Assembly (NCBI GenBank): GCA_000023185.1
Contig: CP001622.1
Coordinates: 2,542,001 to 2,606,000, forward strand
Length of the DNA stretch: 64,000 bases
Direction of reading: 5' to 3'
Source: Rhizobium leguminosarum bv. trifolii WSM1325
GTDB lineage: Bacteria; Pseudomonadota; Alphaproteobacteria; Rhizobiales; Rhizobiaceae
The notes beneath the pieces were generated by a model. The model made no database searches and had not been told where the DNA came from. It was given only the letters and a program-made list of their open reading frames with translations. A program made the translations under genes and the position numbers. Position 1 is the stretch's first letter. Every line of letters starts with the position of its first letter. Positions 8,744 to 17,276 of this stretch are shown in pieces.

Positions 8744-9133
8744 CTACTTCGGGCGGTCCACCTTATCCACGCGCCACGGCGGATCGGTGCGGTTCGATCC
8801 GGCGAAATAAAGGATGATGCGGTTACCGCCGGGGTCGAAAAGCTCCGCCTCGCGCCAGAGCCAGCTCTTATCCTCCGGTCCGGTGACGAAACGAAGACCG
8901 GCCTCGCTGAGACTGCCGACCGTCTCGTCCAGCTTCTCGCACTCGAAATACACCGTGGTGCCGCCACCGCCGCCTTCGCCCTGATGCAGGGAGAAGGTGC
9001 TGTCCCCGTCCGGGCAGACGAAGCGCGCATAGCGAGGACGGGCGTCGACGACGGGCTTGAGACCGAGAGCGCAGTAGAAGTTCCAGCCCGCATCGAGGTC
9101 AGGCATCGTAACGGTTACCTGGTTCAGGCGCAT
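8744..9133 (-). CDS. VOC/glyoxalase-family protein
   Basis: This 129-residue single VOC protein opens RLNQVTVTMPDLDAGWNFYCALGL and closes with AELFDPGGNRIILYFAG, the standard pattern for glyoxalase/bleomycin-resistance/dioxygenase folds. A metal-ligand Glu is plausible at FECEKLDE. A Gly-rich turn (EGGGGGTT) sits in the middle. The role could be detoxification or isomerisation of a small metabolite. It shares a strand with the nitrilase gene but is 220 bases away, so an operon is not certain. Confidence 0.88.
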   Translation of the reverse strand: MRLNQVTVTMPDLDAGWNFYCALGLKPVVDARPRYARFVCPDGDSTFSLHQGEGGGGGTTVYFECEKLDETVGSLSEAGLRFVTGPEDKSWLWREAELFDPGGNRIILYFAGSNRTDPPWRVDKVDRPK

Positions 9134-9326
9134 GACTTATCCCCTCAGCTGAGTTCGCCCTACACTGTGCGGCAGTTTGGCACCACGACATTCATAAAAA
9201 CAAAGACATGAAGCCATCGGATGAATCAAATTCTAAGCGAACAGTTTTAGTGTCATCGACACAAAACTCGTGGCAGACTACGCAAGCTGCGCACACGCCG
9301 GCGCGCCGATCCAGGAGGCCGAAGCC

Positions 9327-9542
9327 ATGCACAAGTTCACCGTATCAATCACCCGTGAGATCGAGGCCGACACCGCCGAGGAGGCCGCCTTGCTCCTGTA
9401 TCAGGACCTATCAAGGGGACCGATCCCCGACCGCTACTCGGTCACCGACGAGACGAAGGCTGCCACGGAGGTGAAGCTGGACCGGCAAAAGGCAGACGAC
9501 TTCGCTAGCATCGATCACACCGCCGACCCCGGCAACTGGTAA
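9327..9542 (+). CDS. Small conserved-type hypothetical protein
   Basis: AGGAGG at 9311-9316 decides the start MHKFTVSITREIEADTAEEAALLLYQ at 9327 rather than the longer frame from 9270. The 71-residue product is acidic with a beta-alpha pattern (KFTVSITREIEADTAEEAALLLYQDL) followed by a charged, probably disordered tail ending DPGNW. I do not recognise the family. It lies upstream of dapB on the same strand with a 130-base gap. Confidence 0.65.
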   Translation: MHKFTVSITREIEADTAEEAALLLYQDLSRGPIPDRYSVTDETKAATEVKLDRQKADDFASIDHTADPGNW

Positions 9543-9673
9543 GCACCTGACGACCAGAAGAGATCCCTGCTTTGCGCCGGGAGCGCAAGTGCGGTAGTTG
9601 CAGATCCCGTTCGCCGGCGTAATGACGATGCAAACAGCCGTCCGTCGGGAATATCGCCAGCCAAGGAAAGTCC

Positions 9674-10444
9674 GTGACCTCACCAATCAAAATAGCCGTC
9701 GCCGGCGCGAATGGCCGCATGGGTCGTGCCATCCTGCCGCTGCTGGCGGCCGATCCGGATTTTGCGTTCGTCGGCGGCATCGGCCGCGAGGGCTCCGCAG
9801 GCGCCGGGCTGATTGACCGTTCGTCCGCGATTAAGGCCGCCGACGTGATCCTGGATTTCACGACGGGACGTGCTGCCGCCGAACTTGCCGGCCTGTGCGC
9901 TTCCGCCGGCGGACCTGCCCTGGTGATCGGGGCGACGGGTTTCGAGCCGGATGAGCTCGAACGGATCGCAGAGGCCGCCCGCGCGATTCCGATCCTGCGC
10001 TCCGGTAATTTCTCCATCGGCGTCAACATGCTGGTCGGCCTCGTCGCCCAGGCCGCCCGCGCCCTTCCCGCGAATGGCTGGGATATCGAAATCCTCGAAG
10101 CCCATCACAACAGGAAGATCGACGCGCCGTCGGGTACGGCGCTGATGCTTGGCGAAGCCGCCGCCGAGGGCCGTGGCGTTTCCCTCGCATCCGTCGAGCG
10201 GCGCGGGCGTGACGGCATCACCGGCGAGCGGCCGCCCGGTGAAATCGGCTTTGCCGTGTTGCGGGCCGGCGGGCTCGTCGGAGAACACAGCGTGCTCTTT
10301 GCCGCCGCCGAAGAAGTCGTGACGCTCTCGCATTCGGCTCTCGACCGCGGCATGTTCGCCCGCGGCGTACTTGCCGCCGCCCGCTGGATCGCAGGGCGCC
10401 CACCCGGCCAATACGCCATGCGGGATGTGCTGGGTCTGGCGTGA
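9674..10444 (+). CDS. dapB: 4-hydroxy-tetrahydrodipicolinate reductase
   Basis: DapB reduces hydroxy-tetrahydrodipicolinate with NAD(P)H in the lysine and meso-diaminopimelate pathway. The 256-residue protein has the N-terminal Rossmann motif [19 protein letters not shown] near residue 60, the GATGF turn, and the catalytic signature [16 protein letters not shown] near residue 140. The C-terminal dimerisation part ends SLDR-like residues ([19 protein letters not shown]) as in the family. A GTG start at 9674 fits. It is not next to other lysine genes, so it may be a second copy. It converges on the cyclodeaminase-like gene with only 15 bases between. Confidence 0.93.
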   Translation: MTSPIKIAVAGANGRMGRAILPLLAADPDFAFVGGIGREGSAGAGLIDRSSAIKAADVILDFTTGRAAAELAGLCASAGGPALVIGATGFEPDELERIAEAARAIPILRSGNFSIGVNMLVGLVAQAARALPANGWDIEILEAHHNRKIDAPSGTALMLGEAAAEGRGVSLASVERRGRDGITGERPPGEIGFAVLRAGGLVGEHSVLFAAAEEVVTLSHSALDRGMFARGVLAAARWIAGRPPGQYAMRDVLGLA

Positions 10445-10459
10445 ATAAGGGAAACAGGC

Positions 10460-11380
10460 TCACAGCATATCGAGGATTGCCGAGGCGACGACGACTTCGG
10501 TTCCAGCCAATCCGACGGAGCAAAACAGCGTCGTATCGCCAGGAGATCCTCGCCCGGCCGCCTTCCCGGCCATGATATCGGCAAGGTCAGCGATGCGGTG
10601 TTCATTGCCGGAGCCGGCCAGGAAAAACGGCGAAGCATAGGCGCGCGTCTGTTCGGGAGAGTCCGTCGCGATCACGGCTGCGACATCGGCGATATCCAGG
10701 CCGAGTTCATATCCCTCATGCGTTTTCGGGCCAACGGTGTTGACATGCACGCCGGGTTTCAAATCCCGCGCATGGATGACGGGCGTTCGGCTCGTCGTCG
10801 CGCAAATGACGATGTCGGCGTCATCGACGGCTTCAGAGGCGCTGCCGGCAGGCTCCACTTCAATACCCAAGGTGTGCTGCATCTCGTCTGCAAAGGCGGC
10901 GCGATTTTTCTCGTCGCGGCTATAGACGCGGGCGCGGTCCAGTTTTCGAACGGCGGCGGCCGCGGCAAGCTGGGTTCGCGCTTGCGCTCCGCTGCCGAGG
11001 ATCCCGACGATGCTGGCGTCAGGCGCGCTGAGATGCCGGATGGCGAGCCCTCCGATCGCACCGGTTCTGAGGTTGCCGAGACGCTCTCCGAGAATAATGC
11101 CCTTGAGCTTCGCGTCGTCGGCCGACCACACAGCGACGATCTGCGAATGCTCAGCCCCGTCGAATGTTTCATAGACCCGGAAGCCCGCAAGCGGTTTCTC
11201 GCCGAGGATGCCGCCGATGGTGAAGACGAGATCGCCTCGACCGGGAAACGAGACATGGTGCCGGGGTGGGGAGATCAGTCGATTGCCGGCCCTCGCGAGA
11301 AAAGCGGTCTCGAGCGCATCGATTGCGACCACCATCAGCGCGCTGCCGACCAGGTTCTCGTCTTTCAGAATTTTCGTCAC
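10460..11380 (-). CDS. Ornithine cyclodeaminase / mu-crystallin family enzyme
   Basis: The family converts ornithine to proline, or acts as imine or ketimine reductases or opine-type dehydrogenases using NAD(P). The product (306 residues) has an N-terminal substrate part, the Rossmann loop VGILGSGAQARTQL around residue 125, and ICATTSRTPVI and HVNTVGPKTHEGYEL typical of the family. A strong GGAGG seven bases before GTG 11380 sets the start, nine codons inside the longest frame. The exact substrate cannot be read from sequence, and many members are not ornithine enzymes. Confidence 0.88.
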   Translation of the reverse strand: MTKILKDENLVGSALMVVAIDALETAFLARAGNRLISPPRHHVSFPGRGDLVFTIGGILGEKPLAGFRVYETFDGAEHSQIVAVWSADDAKLKGIILGERLGNLRTGAIGGLAIRHLSAPDASIVGILGSGAQARTQLAAAAAVRKLDRARVYSRDEKNRAAFADEMQHTLGIEVEPAGSASEAVDDADIVICATTSRTPVIHARDLKPGVHVNTVGPKTHEGYELGLDIADVAAVIATDSPEQTRAYASPFFLAGSGNEHRIADLADIMAGKAAGRGSPGDTTLFCSVGLAGTEVVVASAILDML

Positions 11381-11479
11381 GGCCAAACCTCCAGCCCATG
11401 CCGGCATGCTGCAACCCCAACCCCGCTTGAGGTCAATAGGTCAAGCAAACCGATATGCGCTGAAACATCGGCGTGAGAC

Positions 11480-11986
11480 CTAACCGACCAGACGGCGAGC
11501 CATCATGACGTCGTCGATCTCCCTGCCCTCCTCCAGAACCCCGCCGGGAATCCTGCCGATCTCGGAGAAGCCTTCCCGCTGATAGAAGCGTACTGCCGCC
11601 GGGTTTTCTGCGCTGACGAAGAGTTCCAGCTGCAAGATGCCGATATCGCGCGCGTGATCGGCTACCGCGCCGAGCAGCTTGCCGGCAAGGCCCGTTCCGC
11701 GCAGGCTCCTTCTGACGTAAACCATGATGATCGTCGCGCGATGGGCCATCTTGCTCGACCGCTGCCGAACTAGGCCGGTTATGCCGACGGGTTCGCCATC
11801 CTGAAAGGCGATGAAAACCGGCTCATTCAGGCGATTGCGCCACTCCTCGAGAGAAAGAGCCTCCCAGTCCTCGTAGCGGCTTGCAAAGAGAGACGGTTCG
11901 GTGCGAAGCGCTTCCAGACGGATGCGCCGGAAAGCCTCCACTTCGTCTGCCCTGACATGCCTGATCGTCGTGCCGCTTCCATCCAT
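11480..11986 (-). CDS. GNAT-family N-acetyltransferase
   Basis: The 168-residue protein has the GNAT order: an N-terminal strand TIRHVRADEVEAFRRIRLEAL, the acetyl-CoA loop RRSLRGTGLAGKLLGAV near residue 105, and the end segment LELFVSAENPAAVRFYQREGFSEIGRIPG. It should acetylate a small amine or peptide N-terminus with acetyl-CoA. A perfect AGGAGG seven bases before ATG 11986 fixes the start. It is on the same strand as the cyclodeaminase-like gene, 100 bases upstream of it. Confidence 0.92.
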   Translation of the reverse strand: MDGSGTTIRHVRADEVEAFRRIRLEALRTEPSLFASRYEDWEALSLEEWRNRLNEPVFIAFQDGEPVGITGLVRQRSSKMAHRATIIMVYVRRSLRGTGLAGKLLGAVADHARDIGILQLELFVSAENPAAVRFYQREGFSEIGRIPGGVLEEGREIDDVMMARRLVG

Positions 11987-12122
11987 CGGGACCTCCTGCG
12001 AGATGAGAGGTACTGTCAATACAGATGGCCTCAGCCGATGCAACCGGTGTCAGGAAGCTTCGTAGTTCAGCACATGCTCGAAGTGACGAGATCGAACGGA
12101 AATCCGTCGTCTCAGGCGCCGG

Positions 12123-12596
12123 TCACTGCGCCGGGCTCCCCAGCCGGCCACCCTTCCGGACGACCGGTTCGCCGGGCGGGCCGACCACCGATTGATCGGT
12201 CGGCCTCGCTGCCGGTTCGCCAGTTGGCCCGACCACCGGTTCACGGGCTGGCCCGTCGACCGGCTGGCCGGTGGATCGGACGACCAGGGGATCGGCTGGC
12301 TGGACGGCGGATTGATCGGTTGTTGGCCCGGGCACCGGCTTCCCGGTTGCCCCCGGCACCGGCTGGCCGGTTCCCGCGTTCAGGGGCTCACCGGTTGGTC
12401 GGGCCGCTGATTGCTCGGTTGGCCCGGCAACTGGCTCATCAATTGAGTCGGCCACCGATTGATCGGCTGGCTTGTCGATCGTGAACGGTACAACTTCACG
12501 GATGATGAAGAGAAGAACTATCCCGACCAACGTGCACGTCAGCGCGTAGAGAAGGAAATATTTCAGTGCATATCCCTCGCTGATTGGCAGCACCAA
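12123..12596 (-). CDS. Membrane-anchored octapeptide-repeat Pro-rich protein
   Basis: A 157-codon frame encodes one N-terminal membrane helix (YFLLYALTCTLVGIVLLFII, residues about 13-32), then about 100 residues of degenerate eight-residue repeats of the type GPTGEPVV / RPTDQSVV / GATGKPVP. At least 12 units can be counted. The end is basic (RKGGRLGSPAQ). The start is uncertain: TTG 12596 or GTG 12593. The repeat makes a Pro/Gly/Thr-rich extended arm outside the membrane, possibly a spacer or wall-contacting stalk. I do not recognise a family. The DNA repeats at 24 bases, so the antisense strand is also open by periodicity. Confidence 0.6.
   Translation of the reverse strand: MVLPISEGYALKYFLLYALTCTLVGIVLLFIIREVVPFTIDKPADQSVADSIDEPVAGPTEQSAARPTGEPLNAGTGQPVPGATGKPVPGPTTDQSAVQPADPLVVRSTGQPVDGPAREPVVGPTGEPAARPTDQSVVGPPGEPVVRKGGRLGSPAQ
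12150..12475. repeat. Degenerate 24-bp tandem repeat array
   Basis: The region is built from about 13 diverged 24-base units rich in GGCCGACC, ACCGG and GATTGATCGG words. It codes on the minus strand for the octapeptide repeats of the membrane-anchored protein. Units differ by many substitutions but keep the reading frame and period. This suggests selection on the protein rather than recent slippage. Confidence 0.6.
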
Positions 12597-12909
12597 CTTG
12601 ACAATGGTGCAAATGATATTTCCGCATCATTGAACGATACTTGAAGGGAAGGCAATCATTTTCAACAAGCGCCCCGAAATTTCAAAAATGCACAGAACGG
12701 GATAAGGTAGTTATTGTAGATATTTAGGAAGCACCTCCCCGATGCTCACTTTGTCTTGAGGTCTCGGCAAGCCCAGGGAAGGCCTCGGAACCCAGATCCG
12801 AGATCTGTCAGGCGAAGACAGCCTCGGCGATATGGGCTAGATTGCGTGTGCCGGCAGCCTGCTTTCGAGGGTGAGGCCCTCCAGGATCGGTAGCGGCAGG
12901 GGGATCCGC
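12597..12909. other. Intergenic stretch between divergent genes
   Basis: The stretch is AT-richer than its surroundings at 12597-12730, as expected for promoters of the octapeptide-repeat gene (minus) and the PLP decarboxylase gene (plus). A TTGACA occurs at 12598-12603 on the plus strand without a good -10. The minus strand from 13677 down to 12808 is open but is an antisense shadow of the decarboxylase. AGGGGG before 12910 is the decarboxylase ribosome site. Confidence 0.4.
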
Positions 12910-14313
12910 ATGACGGCAATTGCATCTCTGTTTCAGGAAGCAGCCCGCCTTGCGGCAGGATTCCGGCAGGCAGCGCCCGCCCGCCATATGCCCACCCACG
13001 ACTACGCAGCCTCGCTTGCCTGTTTCGAAGAGCCGCTGCCGGCCGCCGGTTCCGATATGCTTTATGTCATCAGGCGTCTCTCGGACGGCGCCGAACCCGG
13101 GCTTCATGCAACCACTGGGCCGCGCTTTTTCGGCTGGGTCATCGGCGGCTCCCATCCGGTCGGCGTCGCGGCCGATTTCCTCACCAGCGCCTGGGGCCAG
13201 AATGCCGGAAACCATGTCGCCGCCCCGGCCGCGGCCGCCGTCGAGACCGTCGCGGCAAGATGGCTTCTCGATCTCCTGAAGCTGCCGGCCGAAAGCTCGG
13301 TCGGCTTCGTCACCGGCGCAACGGTGGCGAACTTCACCTGCCTTGCCGCCGCCCGCGGCGAGGTGCTGCGCCAGGTGGGCTGGGATGCCGATGCAAAGGG
13401 CCTGTTCGGAGCGCCTGAGATTACCGTGCTGATCGGCGACGATGCCCACACGACCGTCTTCTCCGCGCTTCAGTTCCTCGGCCTCGGGCATGATCGCGTG
13501 CTGCGCCTGCCCACCGACGCGATGGGACGGATAGACCCGGCCGCGCTGGTGGGCACGCTCGATACCGTCTCTGGACCCGTCATCGCCGTTCTCCAGGCGG
13601 GGCAGATCAATACTGGCGCCTTCGACGATTTCGCCACCATCATCCCGCTGTTGAAGGCGAAAGGTGCCTGGGTGCACATCGATGGCGCCTTTGGCCTCTG
13701 GGCGCAGGCATCAGCGAAGACCAGCCACCTCAGCCGCGGCATCGAAGCGGCCGACAGCTGGGCGACCGACGGCCACAAGTGGCTGCAGACGCCCTATGAT
13801 TGCGGCTATGCCATCGTCCGCAACGAGCTCGCCCATCGCCGCGCCATGACGATCGCCGCGAGCTACCTGCCGCTCGCCGGCGAAGGGGAACGCGATCCCT
13901 CGCACTACGTGCCCGAGCTTTCGAGACGGGCCCGCGGCTTTGCCACCTGGGCGATGCTGAAACATCTCGGCCGCGACGGCATCGCCGCCTTGATCGACCA
14001 GTGCTGCGCCTCAGCGCGGATCGTGGCCGATCTCCTGTCGCAACAACCGGGCATCGCCATCCTGAACGAGGTGACGCTGAACCAGCTCGTCATCCGCTTC
14101 GGAGCCGACCTGCCCTCCGAAGAAGGCGACGCGTTGACCCGAAAGACGATCGAAAAGATCCAAGCTGACGGCATCATCTTCGCCGGCGGCGCCAAATGGC
14201 GCGGCCGCGACGTGCTGCGCCTTTCCGTCACCAATTTCCAGACAACATCAGATGAGGCCCAACTCGCCGCACAAAGCATCATCGCTGCGTTCAAGAGTGT
14301 GAGCGGCGGCTGA
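12910..14313 (+). CDS. PLP-dependent group II decarboxylase/aminotransferase-like protein
   Basis: The 467-residue protein belongs to the group II amino-acid decarboxylase fold (aromatic amino acid or glutamate/tyrosine decarboxylase-like). PLP contacts include VTGATVANFTCLAAAR near residue 140, HIDGAFGLWA near 257 (Asp to the pyridine nitrogen) and the Schiff-base Lys in WATDGHKWLQTPYDCGY near residue 290. The start ATG 12910 follows AGGGGGATCC. The C-terminal small domain (NQLVIRF...VLRLSVTNFQTT) is complete. The substrate is not evident and neighbours give no pathway clue. Confidence 0.9.
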   Translation: MTAIASLFQEAARLAAGFRQAAPARHMPTHDYAASLACFEEPLPAAGSDMLYVIRRLSDGAEPGLHATTGPRFFGWVIGGSHPVGVAADFLTSAWGQNAGNHVAAPAAAAVETVAARWLLDLLKLPAESSVGFVTGATVANFTCLAAARGEVLRQVGWDADAKGLFGAPEITVLIGDDAHTTVFSALQFLGLGHDRVLRLPTDAMGRIDPAALVGTLDTVSGPVIAVLQAGQINTGAFDDFATIIPLLKAKGAWVHIDGAFGLWAQASAKTSHLSRGIEAADSWATDGHKWLQTPYDCGYAIVRNELAHRRAMTIAASYLPLAGEGERDPSHYVPELSRRARGFATWAMLKHLGRDGIAALIDQCCASARIVADLLSQQPGIAILNEVTLNQLVIRFGADLPSEEGDALTRKTIEKIQADGIIFAGGAKWRGRDVLRLSVTNFQTTSDEAQLAAQSIIAAFKSVSGG

Positions 14314-14455
14314 CGCAACGCGCGACAGCGAAGGCAATTCTTCTGCCGACCTCAACGGACGCAGGGCCGCCGGTATTCTGTCGATGGATACCTGGTTCGT
14401 TAGCGAGTGAAATTGTGCTATCGCGGGCCTCGCTCGCTTCAAGAGAGATCGAAAC

Positions 14456-14776
14456 GTGAAAAACGTCCTGTTCGTCTGCAGTCAGAACAAACTTCGCAGC
14501 CCGACGGCCGAACAGGTCTTCGCAGGCTGGCCGGAGATCGAGGTCTCCTCGGCCGGCACCAACAACGATGCCGAAAACCCACTATCGAACGAGCTGATCG
14601 AATGGGCCGATATCGTCTTCGTCATGGAGAAGGCTCACCGTGCGAAAGTTCAGGGCAAGTACCGGTCAGCTCTCAAGGACAAGCGGTTGATCTGCCTTCA
14701 TATTCCTGACGATTACGATTTCATGGATCCCGCGCTCGTGCAACTGCTGAAGGCAAAGGTGCCTCGGCATCTCTAA
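14456..14776 (+). CDS. Small protein tyrosine phosphatase (LMW-PTP-like)
   Basis: The 106-residue protein starts MKNVLFVCSQNKLRSPTAEQVF. C8 and R14 form the CX5R phosphate loop. It has the SSAGT segment and IPDDYDFMDP near the end, where an Asp can act as general acid. It is shorter than classical LMW-PTP (about 150 residues) and matches the short tyrosine phosphatase branch common in proteobacteria. It is likely cytoplasmic. The ATG follows a weak GAGAGATCG site. Confidence 0.9.
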   Translation: MKNVLFVCSQNKLRSPTAEQVFAGWPEIEVSSAGTNNDAENPLSNELIEWADIVFVMEKAHRAKVQGKYRSALKDKRLICLHIPDDYDFMDPALVQLLKAKVPRHL

Positions 14777-14868
14777 GCTCGGTCATGCGACCGTAAAATC
14801 GCCGCCCCGAACAAGAAGGCGCGCGTGCCAATGGTGGCAACTTGCGCCGAGCTGCGGGGGGACGACAG

Positions 14869-15345
14869 TCAAACTTGTTGAGAGACATATTCCGGAAACT
14901 CGGCCGCACCGCGACTTAGGGCTTTCACCATCAGCAGGCCGTCGTCGAAGTAGCCATTTCTCGCGTAGAACTGGTGCGTACGCTCCCTTCCCAGAACCAT
15001 GGCGATACGGACCACAGCGCATTCAGTCCGCTCCGCCTCCGCCTCGATCCACGCCATCATCTTGCCGCCGATGCCCTGACCGCGCACGGCGCTGTCTACC
15101 ACCACATTGTCCGCCTCGATATACTTGCCGCACCACAACTGAGTGCCCGTCCAGAAACCCGACGCACCCACCATCCGTTCGTCGATGTATGCTGCTATGC
15201 AGCGATAGTTGCTCTGTGCGAACATGGCTGAAAGTCTTTGGCAAACCACGGCCTGACTCAGGCGACTAACCTGGCTGTACAGCGGGAAAATTGCCATCGT
15301 CTGATCGAGGCCGACCAGCTCGCGGATGATCACTTCGTCGGACAC
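14869..15345 (-). CDS. GNAT-family N-acetyltransferase
   Basis: This 158-residue GNAT protein has VIIRELVGLDQTMAIFPLYSQV at the start, a substrate region with MVGASGFWTGTQLWCGKY, and the acetyl-CoA loop DSAVRGQGIGGKMMAWIEAEA near residue 88. The end, ARNGYFDDGLLMVKAL, is typical. It is distinct from the GNAT at 11.5 kb. It converges with the phosphatase gene and is divergent from the methyltransferase gene. Confidence 0.9.
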   Translation of the reverse strand: MSDEVIIRELVGLDQTMAIFPLYSQVSRLSQAVVCQRLSAMFAQSNYRCIAAYIDERMVGASGFWTGTQLWCGKYIEADNVVVDSAVRGQGIGGKMMAWIEAEAERTECAVVRIAMVLGRERTHQFYARNGYFDDGLLMVKALSRGAAEFPEYVSQQV

Positions 15346-15498
15346 AGCAGCCCCCTACCTCTCGGTCGCATGATAGTGCACGCGAACTCGGTCATGATCC
15401 ATGGGTGTGAACCACTTACAGTAGACTGCCTGTCTTCCCATTGTAATCCGCTGCGCTTATAGCTCCCCGCCCGTTCCGATCGCACAAGGAGGAGAGCC

Positions 15499-16284
15499 AT
15501 GAACGCCAATGATGTCGCCGCACATTGGGAGAGCAATGCCGAGACCTGGACGATCTATAGCCGCGCCGGCTATGACAAATATCGCGACGCGCTGAACACG
15601 CCGGCCTTTCTTGACATGCTGCCGCCGGTCGCAGGCCTTGCTGGGCTCGACCTTGGCTGCGGCGAAGGTTCCAATACCCGCGCCGTCGCCCGTCTCGGCG
15701 CCCGCATGACCGGGCTCGACATCGCCCCGACCTTCATTCGCTATGCCCGCGAGAGCGAGGCAGAAGCGCCGCTCGGCATCGACTACGTGCTCGGCGACGG
15801 CCAGAGCATCGATTTCCCGGAGGCGAGCTTCGATTTCGTCACCGCCTTCATGTCGATGATGGACATGGCCGACCAGCGCGAGGTGCTGAAAGGCATCCAC
15901 CGGGTCCTGAAGCCGGGCGGCTTCCTGCAGTTTTCGATCCTGCACCCCTGTTTTGTGCCGCCGACGCGCCGCAATATCCGCAATCAGGCCGGCGAGCCCG
16001 TCGCGGTCGAGATCGCCGATTATTTCGACGAAAGCGACGGCCGGATCGATCGCTGGATCTTTTCCTCCATCCCCGAGGCCGAACGGGCGACACTGACGCC
16101 GTTCGCCGTTCCGCGTTTTCACCGGACGCTGTCGACCTGGGTGTCGATGATCGTCGAAGTGGGACTGACGATCGAAGCTTTCGGCGAGCCGATGGCGTCA
16201 GTCGAGGTGGCGCTCGCCGAGCCAATGGTCGCCGATACCCGCATCGCGCCGATCTTCCTCCACATCAGGGCGCGCAAGGCGTAA
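15499..16284 (+). CDS. Class I SAM-dependent methyltransferase
   Basis: The 261-residue protein has the methyltransferase_11 pattern: motif I LAGLDLGCGEGSNTRAVA near residue 48, the acidic end of strand 2 in TGLDIAPTFI, motif II-like FDFVTAFMSMMDM near 115, and motif III HRVLKPGGFLQFSI near 135. AAGGAGGAG at 15486-15494 precedes ATG 15499. Substrate unknown. The C-terminal third (GRIDRWIF, STWVSMIVEVGL) resembles the ubiquinone/biotin-type small-molecule methyltransferases. Confidence 0.92.
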   Translation: MNANDVAAHWESNAETWTIYSRAGYDKYRDALNTPAFLDMLPPVAGLAGLDLGCGEGSNTRAVARLGARMTGLDIAPTFIRYARESEAEAPLGIDYVLGDGQSIDFPEASFDFVTAFMSMMDMADQREVLKGIHRVLKPGGFLQFSILHPCFVPPTRRNIRNQAGEPVAVEIADYFDESDGRIDRWIFSSIPEAERATLTPFAVPRFHRTLSTWVSMIVEVGLTIEAFGEPMASVEVALAEPMVADTRIAPIFLHIRARKA

Positions 16285-16352
16285 GGCCTGTTTTCCCGCC
16301 GCCACCGAGGTTTGGAAGGAGGGTGAGTTCTCACCCGGGTTCTCACCCAACA

Positions 16353-16775
16353 TCATCGTCGCACGGCGACCACCGAGCTGGCGCGATAGCGCGAGAGCTG
16401 GACTCGATTGGATTGGTTGCCGCCGAACAGGTAGACGTACTGCCGGCGCTGGTCGATGTGATCGAACAGGCTGACATGAAAGCGCCGACCGGTGCGGATC
16501 ACCACGACATCCCCTCGCCTGGCGGAGCGGACGCCGACCGGCTTGCCGAACTTCCTCCAGGACGCCGCCATGTTGGGGTTGGGCGGCGGTTGCCGCGAAG
16601 ATCGCTTGGCGACAAAGGCCAGGAATGCGCCGCACCACGATACCCTGCGCGGATTGATGCTGAGGAAGGAGATGGAGCGTTCGTGCATGCTCTTGTACTT
16701 GGACGCCGTGCCGAGCATGTCCGCCTCACAGGGCACGGCAAGCGCCGTGAGGACGATGACGAGAATAACCTTCAT
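16353..16775 (-). CDS. Exported CHAP/NlpC-like protein of the TIGR02594 type
   Basis: The 140-residue protein begins with a signal peptide (MKVILVIVLTALAVPCEA), so it should act in the periplasm. The mature domain has RVSWCGAFLAFVAKRS, where the Cys is the likely nucleophile, ARRGDVVVIRTGRRFHVSLF with the catalytic His, and GGNQSNRVQLSRY. This order matches small CHAP-like peptidoglycan amidase or peptidase proteins. The ATG at 16775 is chosen over the longer frame at 16844 because it starts the signal peptide exactly. Confidence 0.82.
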   Translation of the reverse strand: MKVILVIVLTALAVPCEADMLGTASKYKSMHERSISFLSINPRRVSWCGAFLAFVAKRSSRQPPPNPNMAASWRKFGKPVGVRSARRGDVVVIRTGRRFHVSLFDHIDQRRQYVYLFGGNQSNRVQLSRYRASSVVAVRR

Positions 16776-17276
16776 AGTTACCCACCATTGTTTGTATAAT
16801 GTTGAAATTCCGAAATGTGGCGAAGAATAAAACAGGCGCGGCAACGTAGATGCGAATTATGGCGTGATTTAGAAACAACTAATACTGGCATTTTGGCGGC
16901 GGAAATTTGTCCGAAGCGAGGCGCAGAGCACCGTGGGCGAGCCTCCCCTTGCGGCAGGAGACCGCCATCACAAACCCCGCAATACATATGTTTTGCTAGG
17001 CCGAAAGGCTGGAGTCTCGCCATCGCAACCAGGTCCATTCAAAGGAGATGGACTGTGTCCGCAATGCTTGAGCAGCAAAACCATTCGCCAAGAGTTGACG
17101 ACAGCGCGCGGAATTAACCCCTCACCTATACGAGCTATATTTCCGATGACCGCCAATAATACTTCGGCGCGATAGGAAATACATTGAGTTCGCCAAATTC
17201 ACCAGCGAAAGCCGGAGGTTGCCCCTCCGGTTGCGGACGTGAACGAGCTTACGACAGCGCAGGCCGGCGTGGCGGG
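16776..17276. other. Intergenic stretch with terminator-like hairpin
   Basis: I see no gene in these 500 bases. Open frames of 60-100 codons on both strands have no family signal or ribosome site. The stretch is AT-richer around 16790-16900 and 17100-17200, consistent with promoter sequence for the exported CHAP-like gene. The clear element is the hairpin at 17212-17230. Confidence 0.5.
17212..17230 (-). terminator. Hairpin downstream of the MFS gene
   Basis: CCGGAGG (17212-17218) pairs with CCTCCGG (17224-17230) around a five-base loop, a perfect seven-base GC-rich stem. It lies 47 bases after the MFS stop on the minus strand and is followed there by CTTTC, a weak T-tract. It could act as a terminator or 3' end stabiliser. 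Confidence 0.5.

Noticed and set aside
12150..12475. Regular array that could be taken for a CRISPR
   Set aside because: Period is 24 bases with no unique spacers, it codes in frame for an octapeptide repeat, and no cas gene is near.
12598..12630. TTGACA as a sigma-70 -35 box
   Set aside because: No acceptable -10 at 16-18 bases on the plus strand, so it was not called as a promoter.
12808..13677. Long minus-strand open frame (289 codons)
   Set aside because: It lies antisense to the PLP decarboxylase, whose motifs are unmistakable. The antisense frame has no family signal, and high-GC third positions explain its openness.
16778..17175. Several 60-100 codon frames in the spacer after the exported CHAP-like gene
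   Set aside because: Conflicting frames on both strands with no start signals or recognisable sequence.
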